Assembly (NCBI GenBank): GCA_005116815.1
Contig: SWDR01000025.1
Location: forward strand, 8,656-45,537
Source of the DNA: Nitrospira sp.
GTDB taxonomy: Bacteria > Nitrospirota > Nitrospiria > Nitrospirales > Nitrospiraceae
Length of the DNA: 36,882 nucleotides
Direction: 5' to 3'
The first letter of the stretch is position 1; each line of letters opens with the position of its first letter. The notes below the pieces were generated by a model, which worked only from the letters and a program-made list of their open reading frames with translations, ran no database searches and was not told the DNA's origin. The translations under genes and the position numbers were made by a program. Shown here piece by piece: positions 16,149-25,122 of the stretch.

Positions 16149-17792
16149 ATGAAAAAAGTGGGTGGGCGGTTAACATTGCTGGCGTTGGTGGTCGTCGTAT
16201 CGGTGATCTTTTTCATCCCGTCCTATCAGCCGTTCTATCAGGCCCTGCCTGGCTGGCTGAAGAACGTGATGCCGAACAAAGGGATTACCCTGGGGCTGGA
16301 TCTTCAAGGCGGGATTCATCTCGTCATGGAAGTGGACGAAGATCGTGCGGTCGAAATCGCCGTCGATCGTTCGGTCGTGTCGCTGCAAGACTTGTTGGTC
16401 GATAAGAAAATTCCCGTCGAGTCTGTGACCAGGACGGGACCGACCCAGGTCACGATCCAATTCCAAAATGCCGAACTCAAGGCGCAGATCCAGAAGATGC
16501 TCGACGACTATCCGACCTTCACCGAGACGGAGTCCGCGGGGTCGGCGAATAAGCTGGTGTGGGAGTTGCGCGATATAGAGGTCAAGCGGATTAAGGATTC
16601 CGCGATCAACCAGGCCTTGGAAACGATCCGGAACCGCATCGACCAGTTCGGCGTGGCCGAGCCGATGGTGCAACGGCAGGGGCTGAAGCAAATCGTCGTG
16701 CAGCTGCCCGGCGTCAAAGAGCCCAAGCGCGCCAAGGATTTGATCAAAGAGACGGCCTTGCTCGAGTTTAAAATGCTCGACGAGGACAACCAGCTGAAGC
16801 TCGATCTGCCGGCCCGCATTCCGAAAGAAAAAGAAGCGGACATTCTCAGGGAAGCCGAGGCGAAGTTGCCAGTCGGCGATCAAATTCTTTTCGAACGTGC
16901 GGTCGACAAAGACACCGGGCGCGAATACCGGATTCCCTATCTCGTGAAAAAGCGGGTCATGTTGACCGGCGATGTGTTGAGCGATGCGCGGGTGTCGATC
17001 GGTCAATTCAACGATCCCTACGTCTCGATCAGCTTTGACGCCAAGGGAGGTCGAGAGTTCGAACGGATCACGGGCGACAACGTCAAGAAGCGCATGGCCG
17101 TGGTGCTCGACAACACGATCTACTCGGCTCCGGTCATTCAGGAACGTATTACCGGGGGGCGCGCGCAAATTACCGGGACGTTCTCGATGCAAGAGGCTAG
17201 CGACCTGGCCATCGTTCTTCGGGCCGGCGCCCTGCCGGCTCCGCTCAAGATCATTCAAGATCTCACCGTCGGACCGTCGTTGGGGAAGGACTCGATCGAC
17301 AAAGGCATCCAGGCCACGTTGTTTGCCGGAGCACTGGTGGTCCTGTTCATGATGGTCTATTACCGGACGTCCGGGGTGATTGCGGACTTTGCGCTGGCGC
17401 TGAATTTGCTCTGTCTCATGGGGGCCCTTTCTGCGCTGAACGCCACCTTGACCCTGCCGGGCATTGCCGGAATTGTGCTTACGATCGGAATGGGCGTCGA
17501 TTCAAACGTCCTGATCTTCGAGCGTATCCGCGAAGAGCTGCGACTCGGGAAAGCGGTCAGGCTTGCGGTGGATGGTGGATACGATAAGGCGATGTTGACG
17601 ATTGTCGACTCGCACGTGACCACGCTGATCACCGGAGTGGCGCTGTTTCTCTTCGGTACGGGGCCGATCAAAGGATTTGCCGTGACCTTGTGTCTCGGCA
17701 TCGGGATCAATCTGTTTACCGCCCTGGTGGGCACGAAGGTCATCTTCGACCTTATGAATCAACGACACAAAGTCGAACAGTTAAGCATCTAG
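16149..17792 (+). CDS. secD: Protein-export membrane protein SecD
   Basis: 547 residues, full length. SecD uses the proton gradient, together with SecF, to assist late steps of Sec export. It has one N-terminal helix, then the LGLDLQGGIHLVMEV motif, a large periplasmic P1 region, and a C-terminal block of about five helices with the conserved GMGVDSNVLIFERIREE in helix 4. It lies 30 bp after yajC and 15 bp before the secF start. SecD is intact here, which contrasts with its truncated partner. Confidence 0.96.
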   Translation: MKKVGGRLTLLALVVVVSVIFFIPSYQPFYQALPGWLKNVMPNKGITLGLDLQGGIHLVMEVDEDRAVEIAVDRSVVSLQDLLVDKKIPVESVTRTGPTQVTIQFQNAELKAQIQKMLDDYPTFTETESAGSANKLVWELRDIEVKRIKDSAINQALETIRNRIDQFGVAEPMVQRQGLKQIVVQLPGVKEPKRAKDLIKETALLEFKMLDEDNQLKLDLPARIPKEKEADILREAEAKLPVGDQILFERAVDKDTGREYRIPYLVKKRVMLTGDVLSDARVSIGQFNDPYVSISFDAKGGREFERITGDNVKKRMAVVLDNTIYSAPVIQERITGGRAQITGTFSMQEASDLAIVLRAGALPAPLKIIQDLTVGPSLGKDSIDKGIQATLFAGALVVLFMMVYYRTSGVIADFALALNLLCLMGALSALNATLTLPGIAGIVLTIGMGVDSNVLIFERIREELRLGKAVRLAVDGGYDKAMLTIVDSHVTTLITGVALFLFGTGPIKGFAVTLCLGIGINLFTALVGTKVIFDLMNQRHKVEQLSI

Positions 17793-17807
17793 TTCGAAGG
17801 AGCCGGC

Positions 17808-18262
17808 ATGTTAGAGATTCTTGGAAAAACAAATTTCGATTTCATGGGGAAGCGCCGTTTCGCCTTTCTGTTTTCCGGCATCATGGTGGTGCTGGGGATT
17901 GTGGCGGTCGTTCAGATCGCGAGAGGGTCGGCGAACCTCGGCATCGACTTCGCGGGCGGGACTGCGGTCCAGCTGAAGTTCGAGCAAGCGATTCGAATCG
18001 ACGAAGCTCGAAAAGTGTTGGAAGCCAACGGCCTGGGCAACGCCGAGTTGCAAGAGTTCGGTCAGGAGAACAAACTCCTGATCCGTCTGAAGGCCTCGAC
18101 GACCATTGAAGAGAAAGTTGCCGAGCGGGTCGTGGCGGTCTTCACAAAGGAATTTCCCGCGAACCATTTCGTGGTGGATTCCAGCACGGAAATCGGACCG
18201 ACTATCGGACATAAATTACAAGAGGACGCCCTCATCGCGATCCTCATTTCCTTTGCCGGGGC
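17808..18262 (+). pseudogene. secF: secF 5' remnant (truncated)
   Basis: The first ~150 residues are SecF: N-terminal helix (about 16-36), LGIDFAGGTAVQLKF, the periplasmic domain, then IGPTIGHKLQEDALIAILIS at the start of helix 2. Normal SecF (about 300 residues) continues with four more helices containing a second conserved VVVFDRIRE-type motif; none of that is present. The reading frame runs without a stop into sensor-kinase sequence at about 18258-18265. GAAGGAG precedes the ATG. The SecF part alone should not function. Confidence 0.85.
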
Positions 18263-20633
18263 CCTTCGAGGGCTGAAAGCCGGCTGGTCCTTGGTGGCGG
18301 ACGATTCCCATGGAAGCCGGAATGCCTTGATCGGGTTCGCGCCGGTCCGATTCGGCGAGAGCTTGGTCTCTGGGAGCCTCGGCGGAAAACAATGGATCAC
18401 CGTGGTGCGGCAGGATCCCCAGGAGACCTATGCGCCGCTTGCCGAACTCGTCGCGAAAGTACTGCTCTACGGGTTGCTGGTCCTGGCTGTGCTCTGGGGA
18501 ACTGGAGTGGTGGTGGCTAGGCGGATTGCCCGCCCCATTCAGCTGTTACACGACGGGGTGCGTGAAATCGGAAGCGGACGATTGGACCGGCGGCTCGAGC
18601 TGAAGACCGGAGATGAAATTGAAGGGCTCGCCGATGCGTTCAATCAGATGGCAACGAACCTCCAACGATCGTTTGCGCAGATCGAGCAGCGGGTGGTGGA
18701 TGTCCATCGCCTGGAGGAGAAGTATCGCGATTTGATCGAACATTCTCCGGAGATGATCTATCAATTGAACCGGAGCGGCCGCTTCGTCCATGTGAACAAG
18801 ACGGGGCTCGAGAAGCTGAAATATACTCTTGATGAAATGCTGTCGATGAAGCTGTGGGAGCTGGTGCCGCGAGGGCAGGAGCCACTCGTCTTGCAGTACT
18901 TAGAACGATTAGTGGCACAGGGGCGCAGTTCGATCGAGACGGTGTTCGTGGCAAAAGACGGTCACCCGATCGATGTGGAAATTCATGCCACAGCATTGAT
19001 CGATCAAGAACGAGGCGGGCTGGTGCACTCACGCGCCTTTGTGCGCGACGTGACCGAACGGCGCCGGCTTGAGCAGCAGTTGCAGGAATATACGACGAAG
19101 CTCGAGACGGCGGTGTCGGAGCGGACCCAGCAGCTCGTGGCCTCGCAGGCTCGCTACAAGGCGCTGTTCGACTTGGTGGCCGACTCGGTCTTTATGGTGG
19201 ATCCGAGCGGAATGATCGTGGCCGTCAATAAACGCGAGGAGCAAGCGCTGGGGTATGCAGAGGCGAACGTGGTCGGCCGCAGTCTGCTCGAAGTGGTGCT
19301 CGCCGGTTATCACGATTCGTTACGCGGATGGCTGAGCGACATCATTACGGGGCAGCGGAAAGTGCCGACCCAGGAGATCATGGTGCGCCATGCCGACGGG
19401 CTGGAAACTCCGGCTGAAATGGATTTGATCCGAGTTGGAGTGGCAGATAAGCTCTTGGTGATGGTGCAGTTACGGGACATCACCGATCGGAAGGCGCTCG
19501 AACGGCAGTTGGAGACGTACCGAGAGGAGTTGGAAGATAAGGTCCGAGAACGCACGCGTGAAATCGAAGAGACCAAACAGTATCTTGAGAATCTGCTCGA
19601 GAACGCGAACGATGTCATCTATACCCTCGATACCGAGCAGCGGTTTACCTATGTGAACAGCAAGGTCGAAGCGTGGGGTTATCGGAAGGACGATCTGATC
19701 GGGCGCCCATACCTTGCGCTGCTCTCCAAGCGCCATCGGGGGAAGCGTCTCAAGAGCACTCTGGATATCGGTGCGAAGCAGGTGTATGAGGTTGAAGTGG
19801 TGACGCGCACAGGGGAGCCGAGGGCGGTCATGGTGAGTGTCTCGCCCCTGCACGATGTCGAGGGTGCGATACTTGGTGTCTTGGGCATTGCGCGAGATAT
19901 GACCGAGACCAAGAAGTTGGAGCAGCAGATCAGGAATTCCGAGAAGCTGGCCTCGGTCGGAAGGCTCGCCGCAGGGGTGGCCCACGAAATCAATAATCCC
20001 CTCGGCGGCATCCTCAACTGTCTCTACAACTTGAGGAAAGGGACGCTGTCGCCGGGCCGGCAAGAGGAATATCGGGTGTCGATGGAGGATGGCGTGCGGC
20101 GCGTGCAAAAGATTGTCCGGCAGCTTCTCGATTTTTCCCAGCAGCATGAGCCGGAGTTTGCGCTGACGGATATCAATCACGTCGTCGATCGGGTGTTGGT
20201 CTTGACGACGCATCTCTTTGCCCCGAACCGAATCCGGTTGGAGACGGTACTCGGACAGGGGCTGCCGAATGTGATGATCGACCAGCACATGATCGAGCAG
20301 GTGCTGATGAATTTGGTCTTGAATGCGGTGCATGCGATGAAGGACGGCGGGGCGCTGACGATTCGAACCTCTGTGGTCGAAGGAGTCTGCCTGGTCGAAG
20401 TGCGCGATACGGGATCGGGCATTCCGCCGGCGGTTCTGCCGAGGATTTTCGATCCTTTCTTTACGACGAAGAGCGAAGGTGAAGGGACCGGTCTCGGCTT
20501 GTCGGTCAGTCTCGGTATCGTCGAGCGCCACGGCGGAAAGATCGTGGTGGATAGTGAGGTCGGGAAAGGGACGACCTTTACCCTCTATCTTCCTGTATCG
20601 AGAGAACGTTCGTTGTTGGAGAGGGTGTCATGA
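17808..20633 (+). CDS. SecF N-terminus fused in frame to a PAS sensor histidine kinase
   Basis: 941 residues. Residues 1 to about 152 are SecF. From there the sequence is a membrane sensor kinase lacking its own N-terminus: the end of a periplasmic dCache-like sensor (WITVVRQDPQETYAPL), a transmembrane helix (about 220-240), HAMP (about 236-292), three PAS domains (about 305-420, 445-560, 595-705) separated by coiled linkers, HisKA with H726 in AAGVAHEINNPLGG, and HATPase_c with N box (LMNLVLNAVHAM), DTGSGIPP, FDPFFTTK and GTGLGLS. The kinase core is complete. The SecF second helix would place the Cache fragment on the wrong side of the membrane, so the fusion is either non-functional or an artefact. 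It is coupled by ATGA to the response regulator. Confidence 0.85.
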   Translation: MLEILGKTNFDFMGKRRFAFLFSGIMVVLGIVAVVQIARGSANLGIDFAGGTAVQLKFEQAIRIDEARKVLEANGLGNAELQEFGQENKLLIRLKASTTIEEKVAERVVAVFTKEFPANHFVVDSSTEIGPTIGHKLQEDALIAILISFAGALRGLKAGWSLVADDSHGSRNALIGFAPVRFGESLVSGSLGGKQWITVVRQDPQETYAPLAELVAKVLLYGLLVLAVLWGTGVVVARRIARPIQLLHDGVREIGSGRLDRRLELKTGDEIEGLADAFNQMATNLQRSFAQIEQRVVDVHRLEEKYRDLIEHSPEMIYQLNRSGRFVHVNKTGLEKLKYTLDEMLSMKLWELVPRGQEPLVLQYLERLVAQGRSSIETVFVAKDGHPIDVEIHATALIDQERGGLVHSRAFVRDVTERRRLEQQLQEYTTKLETAVSERTQQLVASQARYKALFDLVADSVFMVDPSGMIVAVNKREEQALGYAEANVVGRSLLEVVLAGYHDSLRGWLSDIITGQRKVPTQEIMVRHADGLETPAEMDLIRVGVADKLLVMVQLRDITDRKALERQLETYREELEDKVRERTREIEETKQYLENLLENANDVIYTLDTEQRFTYVNSKVEAWGYRKDDLIGRPYLALLSKRHRGKRLKSTLDIGAKQVYEVEVVTRTGEPRAVMVSVSPLHDVEGAILGVLGIARDMTETKKLEQQIRNSEKLASVGRLAAGVAHEINNPLGGILNCLYNLRKGTLSPGRQEEYRVSMEDGVRRVQKIVRQLLDFSQQHEPEFALTDINHVVDRVLVLTTHLFAPNRIRLETVLGQGLPNVMIDQHMIEQVLMNLVLNAVHAMKDGGALTIRTSVVEGVCLVEVRDTGSGIPPAVLPRIFDPFFTTKSEGEGTGLGLSVSLGIVERHGGKIVVDSEVGKGTTFTLYLPVSRERSLLERVS

Positions 20634-22069
20634 AGGGGCTGAAGATTCTGCTCGTTGATGATGAGCCGCTGATGCGGCTTTCGATGGTCGATGCGTTGGA
20701 AGCGGTTGGCCATGACGTCTTGGCGGCGGCATCCGGGACGGAGGGGATCGACGCCGTTCGTCAGCGGCCATTCGATCTGGTGATCACCGATCTCCGGCTG
20801 CCCGGCGCAGATGGATTGACGGTGTTGGCTGCGACGAAAGAGCAATCGGCCCAGACGGAGGTCGTGGTGATTACGGCCCACGGGTCGGTGGAGACGGCGG
20901 TCGGCGCCATGAAACTCGGCGCGTTCGACTACATCACCAAACCGTTTCAGATGGACGAATTGCTGTTGATCGTCGAGCGTGCAGGCCGTGTGGTGGCGTT
21001 GCGGCGAGAGAATCAGGATCTCAAGGAGGCATTGGAGCACAAGTTCAGCTTCGGGGGCATCCTCGGCACCAACAATCAAATGCGTGCGGTACTTGAGAAA
21101 ATAAAATTGGTGGCAGGGACGGATTCGACCACGTTGATTTTGGGAGAGAGCGGCACGGGCAAGGAGTTGGTCGCCAATGCCATTCACCAAAACAGCGCTA
21201 GAAGCCAGTATCCGTTGATCAAGGTGAGTTGTGCGGCGTTGCCGGAAACCCTCTTGGAAGCGGAACTATTCGGTCATGAGAAGGGGGCCTTCACTGGAGC
21301 GATGAAGCAGCGGCGTGGGCGATTTGAACTGGCGCATCGAGGTACGTTATTCCTCGACGAAATCGGTGAAATCTCGCCGATCATCCAAGTGAAATTGCTG
21401 AGGGTGCTACAAGAAAGGCAGTTTGAGCGTGTGGGAGGGAACGACACGATCGACGTCGACGTGCGTCTGGTGTGTGCGACCCAGAGGGATCTTCGAAAAG
21501 AAGTGTCTCAGGGGCGGTTCCGGGAAGATTTGTTCTACCGGCTCAATGTCGTGCCCATCGTGATTCCGCCGTTACGCCAGCGGCAGGAAGATATCATGGT
21601 CATCGGGGAGCATGTGTTGAAGGTCTGTTCCGCCAAGATGAATAAGACGGTGAAGGGGTTTTCTTCCGCCGCGCGTGAGCTCTTCTTGCGGTACTCATTT
21701 CCCGGGAACGTGCGGGAATTGGAGAACATGGTTGAACGTGCGGTGGCGTTGGGACGGGATCGCGAACCGATTCAACCGTCTGATCTGTGCGGGTTTCAGT
21801 CCTGTCCCTATACGGGCGGGGTGCCGCAAGAGTCCTGTGGATTTTGTAGCGAAGGGCTGACGGGGCAGAAGCGCGAGGAGCGTCCACTGACCTCGCTGGC
21901 GACGGCGCGTGAACAGTTTGAGAAAGAATATATTGTGTCGGTGTTGGCGCGGGTGGAAGGCAGCCGCACGACCGGTGCGAAGATTCTCGGCCTTTCGCGG
22001 AAAGCTCTCTGGGAAAAGTGCAAGCGCTACGGCATTCCGTCGGCCAAAGACGAACCGGAGGAGGTCTAG
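20630..22069 (+). CDS. NtrC-family sigma54-dependent response regulator
   Basis: 479 residues: receiver domain (about 1-120; phospho-acceptor Asp in LVITDLRLPGADG, conserved VVITAHGS and ITKPF), AAA+ ATPase (about 140-375; Walker A GESGTGKE near 171, GAFTGA at 219-224 for sigma54 contact, Walker B GTLFLDEIGEI), and a C-terminal Fis-type helix-turn-helix (TGAKILGLSRKALWEKCKRYG). Between ATPase and HTH is an unusual cysteine-rich linker (about 387-411) with a CX4CX10CX2C pattern. The start overlaps the kinase stop (ATGA), so the two are a cognate pair. Targets are sigma54 promoters, not identified here. Confidence 0.93.
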   Translation: MKGLKILLVDDEPLMRLSMVDALEAVGHDVLAAASGTEGIDAVRQRPFDLVITDLRLPGADGLTVLAATKEQSAQTEVVVITAHGSVETAVGAMKLGAFDYITKPFQMDELLLIVERAGRVVALRRENQDLKEALEHKFSFGGILGTNNQMRAVLEKIKLVAGTDSTTLILGESGTGKELVANAIHQNSARSQYPLIKVSCAALPETLLEAELFGHEKGAFTGAMKQRRGRFELAHRGTLFLDEIGEISPIIQVKLLRVLQERQFERVGGNDTIDVDVRLVCATQRDLRKEVSQGRFREDLFYRLNVVPIVIPPLRQRQEDIMVIGEHVLKVCSAKMNKTVKGFSSAARELFLRYSFPGNVRELENMVERAVALGRDREPIQPSDLCGFQSCPYTGGVPQESCGFCSEGLTGQKREERPLTSLATAREQFEKEYIVSVLARVEGSRTTGAKILGLSRKALWEKCKRYGIPSAKDEPEEV

Positions 22070-22100
22070 CAGGATGCTAAAAAAGTTCGCCAGCCGGGAA

Positions 22101-22183
22101 ACGATGAACAATGAGCGATGAATGATGAGTAATGACATGCTTCCACTCCCGCATTCATCGTTCATAGATCATCACTCATAGTC
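22101..22183. repeat. Imperfect inverted, low-complexity repeat between convergent genes
   Basis: A run of ATGA-type units (22101-22136) is followed by a run of TCAT-type units (22151-22183). The best arms are ATGAGCGATGAATG (22111-22124) and CATTCATCGTTCAT (22152-22165), pairing over 13 of 14 positions. It fills the gap between the + strand regulator gene and the - strand WD40 gene and could act as a two-way terminator. There is no T-tract. Confidence 0.6.
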
Positions 22184-22190
22184 TAGTTGT

Positions 22191-23291
22191 CTACTCCGCC
22201 GGTTCCGTTCCCCCCACCCAGATTTTCACCGTGCGATCCCATGACGCACTGGCTAATGTCATGCCGTCTGGAGAGAGGGTAATTCCTCGGATGCCTGTGG
22301 TATGGGCTTTGAGCGTTCTAAAGCAGCGGCCGTTCGAGAGGTCCCAGAAGCGAATCGTGGCATCATCGCCGGCGCTGAGGAGTACCTTGCTGTCCGGGGT
22401 CACGGCGAGCGCACGGACCCAGCCGGTATGGCCTTTCAGCGTCCGCTGTTCTGTGAACTGGGGCATGTCGAATAACTTGATCGTCTGGTCACGGCTCCCG
22501 GTGATCAGGAGTTTGGCATCGGGGGTAAACGCCATGGCGCCGATCCAATAGTCCATCGGCTTTTGGAATCCCCCGTCGTCTTCGACGAAGTATCCACGTG
22601 TTTCACTGGTATCGTCGGCATCCTGCTTCCAGTGCCCGTTATGCAGGATCCTCTCTTCTCCGCTCGGCAGCACTTCCCACAGTTTGATCTTGCCGATGTC
22701 CGTTCCACTGGCAAGGTGCATCCCGTCCGGTGAAAAGGCGACGCAGACCGACCAATGGTGGTCGTACTGGTCCTTGCCGAGGAGCGTCATGAGCTCGGTG
22801 CCGGTGGTCACTTCCCAGATCTTGATGTCTTTATTGTGGCTGCCGCGCGCGAGCATGAGGCCGTCTGGAGAGAGAGAGAGACTGACGACGTTATGGTCGT
22901 AGCGCGTAAAGAGCAGCTTCTTGGATTCACCGGTGTGCGGGTTCCAGAGGCGGATGGTGCGGTCCTCGCTGGCAGTGGCTAGCGTCTGGCCGTCTGGCGT
23001 AAACACGACGGATCGGATGTCCGCCGTATGTCCCCTGAGCGAGCGCAGGAGGCGTCCGGTTTCAATATCCCAAATGCGGACGAGCCGGTCGACCCCTCCA
23101 CTGGCAAGGGTCAATCCGTCCGGCGAGAAGGCGACGGACCATACGCCATGAGAATGGCCGCGATACGTCGTGCGCTCCCGTGCCCCTGTTTTCCAGTACT
23201 CGAGAAAGTCGACTGGCGCGGCGCCTGCTCGTGACGATGGGGTGAGCGGGGATGGCGAAAGGGCAAGTGGGGGCGCAATCTGATCAGCCAT
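22191..23291 (-). CDS. Seven-bladed WD40 repeat protein
   Basis: 366 residues, the only gene on the minus strand. After a Pro/Ser-rich start (about 1-40) there are seven WD40 repeats, each with the FSPDG-type turn and a terminal WD-like dipeptide: RIWDI, RLWNP, KIWEV, KLWEV, KLFDM, RFWDL and KIWVG. This closes a standard seven-bladed beta-propeller. Repeats 4 and 5 are separated by an insertion of about 35 residues (KQDADDTSETRGYF region). No signal peptide is visible, so it is probably a cytoplasmic protein-binding scaffold. AAGGAT precedes the ATG. It is divergent from the unknown gene at 23507; partner unknown. Confidence 0.9.
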   Translation of the reverse strand: MADQIAPPLALSPSPLTPSSRAGAAPVDFLEYWKTGARERTTYRGHSHGVWSVAFSPDGLTLASGGVDRLVRIWDIETGRLLRSLRGHTADIRSVVFTPDGQTLATASEDRTIRLWNPHTGESKKLLFTRYDHNVVSLSLSPDGLMLARGSHNKDIKIWEVTTGTELMTLLGKDQYDHHWSVCVAFSPDGMHLASGTDIGKIKLWEVLPSGEERILHNGHWKQDADDTSETRGYFVEDDGGFQKPMDYWIGAMAFTPDAKLLITGSRDQTIKLFDMPQFTEQRTLKGHTGWVRALAVTPDSKVLLSAGDDATIRFWDLSNGRCFRTLKAHTTGIRGITLSPDGMTLASASWDRTVKIWVGGTEPAE

Positions 23292-23347
23292 GTTTCATAA
23301 TCCTTACGGTCGGAACAAGATGAAGCGGCCCACGACGACCGGCTTGA

Positions 23348-23377
23348 TTGCAAATCGGCGATTCGGGCCCGTATAAT
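23348..23377 (+). promoter_or_regulatory. Putative sigma70 promoter
   Basis: TTGCAA (23348-23353), 18-bp spacer, TATAAT (23372-23377). Predicted transcription start near 23384, giving a leader of about 120 nt before the ATG at 23507. It lies in the divergent gap between the WD40 gene and the unknown gene. No opposing promoter for the WD40 gene is clear. Confidence 0.55.
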
Positions 23378-23506
23378 TCGCGTCGGCTTGAGGTGATCGT
23401 AAGAGAAGCTCCGCTATCAAGTCAAGCCGTGATGAGAGCCGGTTTGCATCCCGCAACGGGGTGTGCCGTCGAGCCCAGTCCGGATGTGGACGATCAAGGA
23501 CTATCT

Positions 23507-24505
23507 ATGGAACTTCGTTTTCAGCCTGCATTGTTGCAAGAGGTGATCGACTCGTTCGTTGAAAAGACGGAACGGGAAGGCGACCCCACCTATTATAAGG
23601 AGTTTCACGAACTCGCCGATCCGATCTATGAGAAGTTTACGCTTGATGATCGTGAGAGTGAGTTCAAGAAGCTCTACCAGTATATGTTCGGCACCTGGGG
23701 ATTTTCCGACATCATCCGCGATGCCTTCAACGAGTATCCTCTCTTGAAAGAGCGCGTCGGGATCGTGCTCGTCAAAGGGGTGCTCAAGGAAGATCAGGAA
23801 GGTGTCGACATTCTTCGGAAGTGGGGATCTGTCGAGCATGAGATGGCTCGGGAGTTCGAAGAGAAAGGATTGAAGGGCGTCGGGATTAAGCTGATTCCAC
23901 GCCGATTCTACGATCCTGCGCTTACGCGCTATTGCCGCCATGAATTGTTGCATATCTCTGACATGCTGGATCCCGTCTTTGGGTACGATCCCGATACGAA
24001 GGTCGGGCAGAATCCCGGCGAAGAAACCCTCATCCTCCATCGTTATCGGATTTTATGGAGTCTCACCGTCGACAGCCGTCTGACGGCAGCCGGCAAAGAG
24101 CCGATGCTGAGAAAAGAGGATCGGTTTAAAGAGTTTCGTTCTTGGTATCGCAAAATCCCCGCACCACAATTGAAATCTGTATTCGAGGGGCTGTGGCAGA
24201 CCAGTTTCTTCACCCACTCGGAATTGATCGAAATGGCTTCGGACACCTTGCGCGTGATGGATCGCGCCGTGGATGTCGAGGGCGGCGAGGTTCCGGAAAC
24301 CGAAAATAAAGTGATGTTGATGCCGGGCTTCCCCTGCCCTCTGTGCCGATTTCCCACCTATTCGTGGGTCGAGGATATGGGCAACAAGATCGAGGGATAT
24401 GTGCTCGATTTTATCCGCGAGAATCACCCGGGCTGGGATATCGAATTCGGGGCCTGTGATCGTTGCGTCGAGGTCTACAAGCTGCGCGCCGACGGTGTCA
24501 TGTAA
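23507..24505 (+). CDS. Unknown protein with HExxH motif and a Cys4 (CxxC...CxxC) pair
   Basis: 332 residues, soluble, no signal peptide. The ATG at 23507 is chosen for AAGGA 6 nt upstream; an earlier start at 23348 would lie inside the promoter. The central part holds HELLH (residues 145-149) in a segment continuing HISDMLDP, a zinc-metallopeptidase-like signature. The C-terminus holds CPLC (277-280) and CDRC (317-320), which could form a zinc ribbon or rubredoxin-like site. I do not recognise a named family. It is the first gene of the presumed nitrite-oxidoreductase accessory cluster and is followed 14 bp later by a ferredoxin gene, so a role in cofactor insertion or maturation is conceivable. 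Confidence 0.75.
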   Translation: MELRFQPALLQEVIDSFVEKTEREGDPTYYKEFHELADPIYEKFTLDDRESEFKKLYQYMFGTWGFSDIIRDAFNEYPLLKERVGIVLVKGVLKEDQEGVDILRKWGSVEHEMAREFEEKGLKGVGIKLIPRRFYDPALTRYCRHELLHISDMLDPVFGYDPDTKVGQNPGEETLILHRYRILWSLTVDSRLTAAGKEPMLRKEDRFKEFRSWYRKIPAPQLKSVFEGLWQTSFFTHSELIEMASDTLRVMDRAVDVEGGEVPETENKVMLMPGFPCPLCRFPTYSWVEDMGNKIEGYVLDFIRENHPGWDIEFGACDRCVEVYKLRADGVM

Positions 24506-24519
24506 CGGTGTAAATCACT

Positions 24520-25122
24520 GTGGCTACCGATTCGTCATACGGGCGTCGCGACTTTCTCAAGGATTCCGTCGTGTCCGTCGCCAAGGCGGCGCAGGAGTTT
24601 GCTAAACATCAAGCTGCGGCGCCGGAGCAGCTGGCTCCCCCACCGGTACGGACGGATTGGTTGCGCCCTCCTGGTGCTGTGGACGAGGCGTTGTTTCTCG
24701 AGCGATGCACGCAGTGCGGCGATTGCGCCAAGGTCTGTCCCTACGGATCGATCACATTCCATCCGCAGAACGGGACGCCGGTGATTTTTGCGGATCAGGT
24801 GCCCTGCTACCTTTGCGAGGATGTGCCCTGCATTACGGCCTGCGCCACTGACGCGTTGCTTCCAATCGAAAGACGCGAGCAGATTCGAATGGGCAGGGCA
24901 GTGGTATCGCATCGAGTCTGCACGGCAGGGCAGGGCTGTCATGCCTGTGCGTCGAAGTGTCCTACGGATGCCTTATCAATGGACTTCGATATGCAGCGGC
25001 TTGTGGTGACGGCTGAGCGTTGCGTCGGATGTGGATTGTGCGAGCAAGTCTGTCGAACGGTGAATGATCACGTGGCCATTCGAATCACACCGTATAGATT
25101 GCTGGCGCAAACGAGTTCGTAG
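24520..25122 (+). CDS. Four-cluster ferredoxin-type protein (NapG/MauM-like)
   Basis: 200 residues with 16 cysteines in four groups: CTQCGDCAKVCP, CYLCEDVPCITACA, CTAGQGCHACASKCP and CVGCGLCEQVCR, consistent with four [4Fe-4S] clusters as in NapF/NapG/MauM-type proteins. The N-terminus has a twin-arginine-like SYGRRDFLKD motif, but the following stretch (SVVSVAKAAQEFAKHQ) is not hydrophobic enough for a classic Tat signal. It may therefore be cytoplasmic or ride with a partner. The GTG start has a weak ribosome site, and translation may be coupled to the upstream gene 14 bp away. Likely role: electron transfer to or assembly of a molybdoenzyme. Confidence 0.85.
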   Translation: MATDSSYGRRDFLKDSVVSVAKAAQEFAKHQAAAPEQLAPPPVRTDWLRPPGAVDEALFLERCTQCGDCAKVCPYGSITFHPQNGTPVIFADQVPCYLCEDVPCITACATDALLPIERREQIRMGRAVVSHRVCTAGQGCHACASKCPTDALSMDFDMQRLVVTAERCVGCGLCEQVCRTVNDHVAIRITPYRLLAQTSS

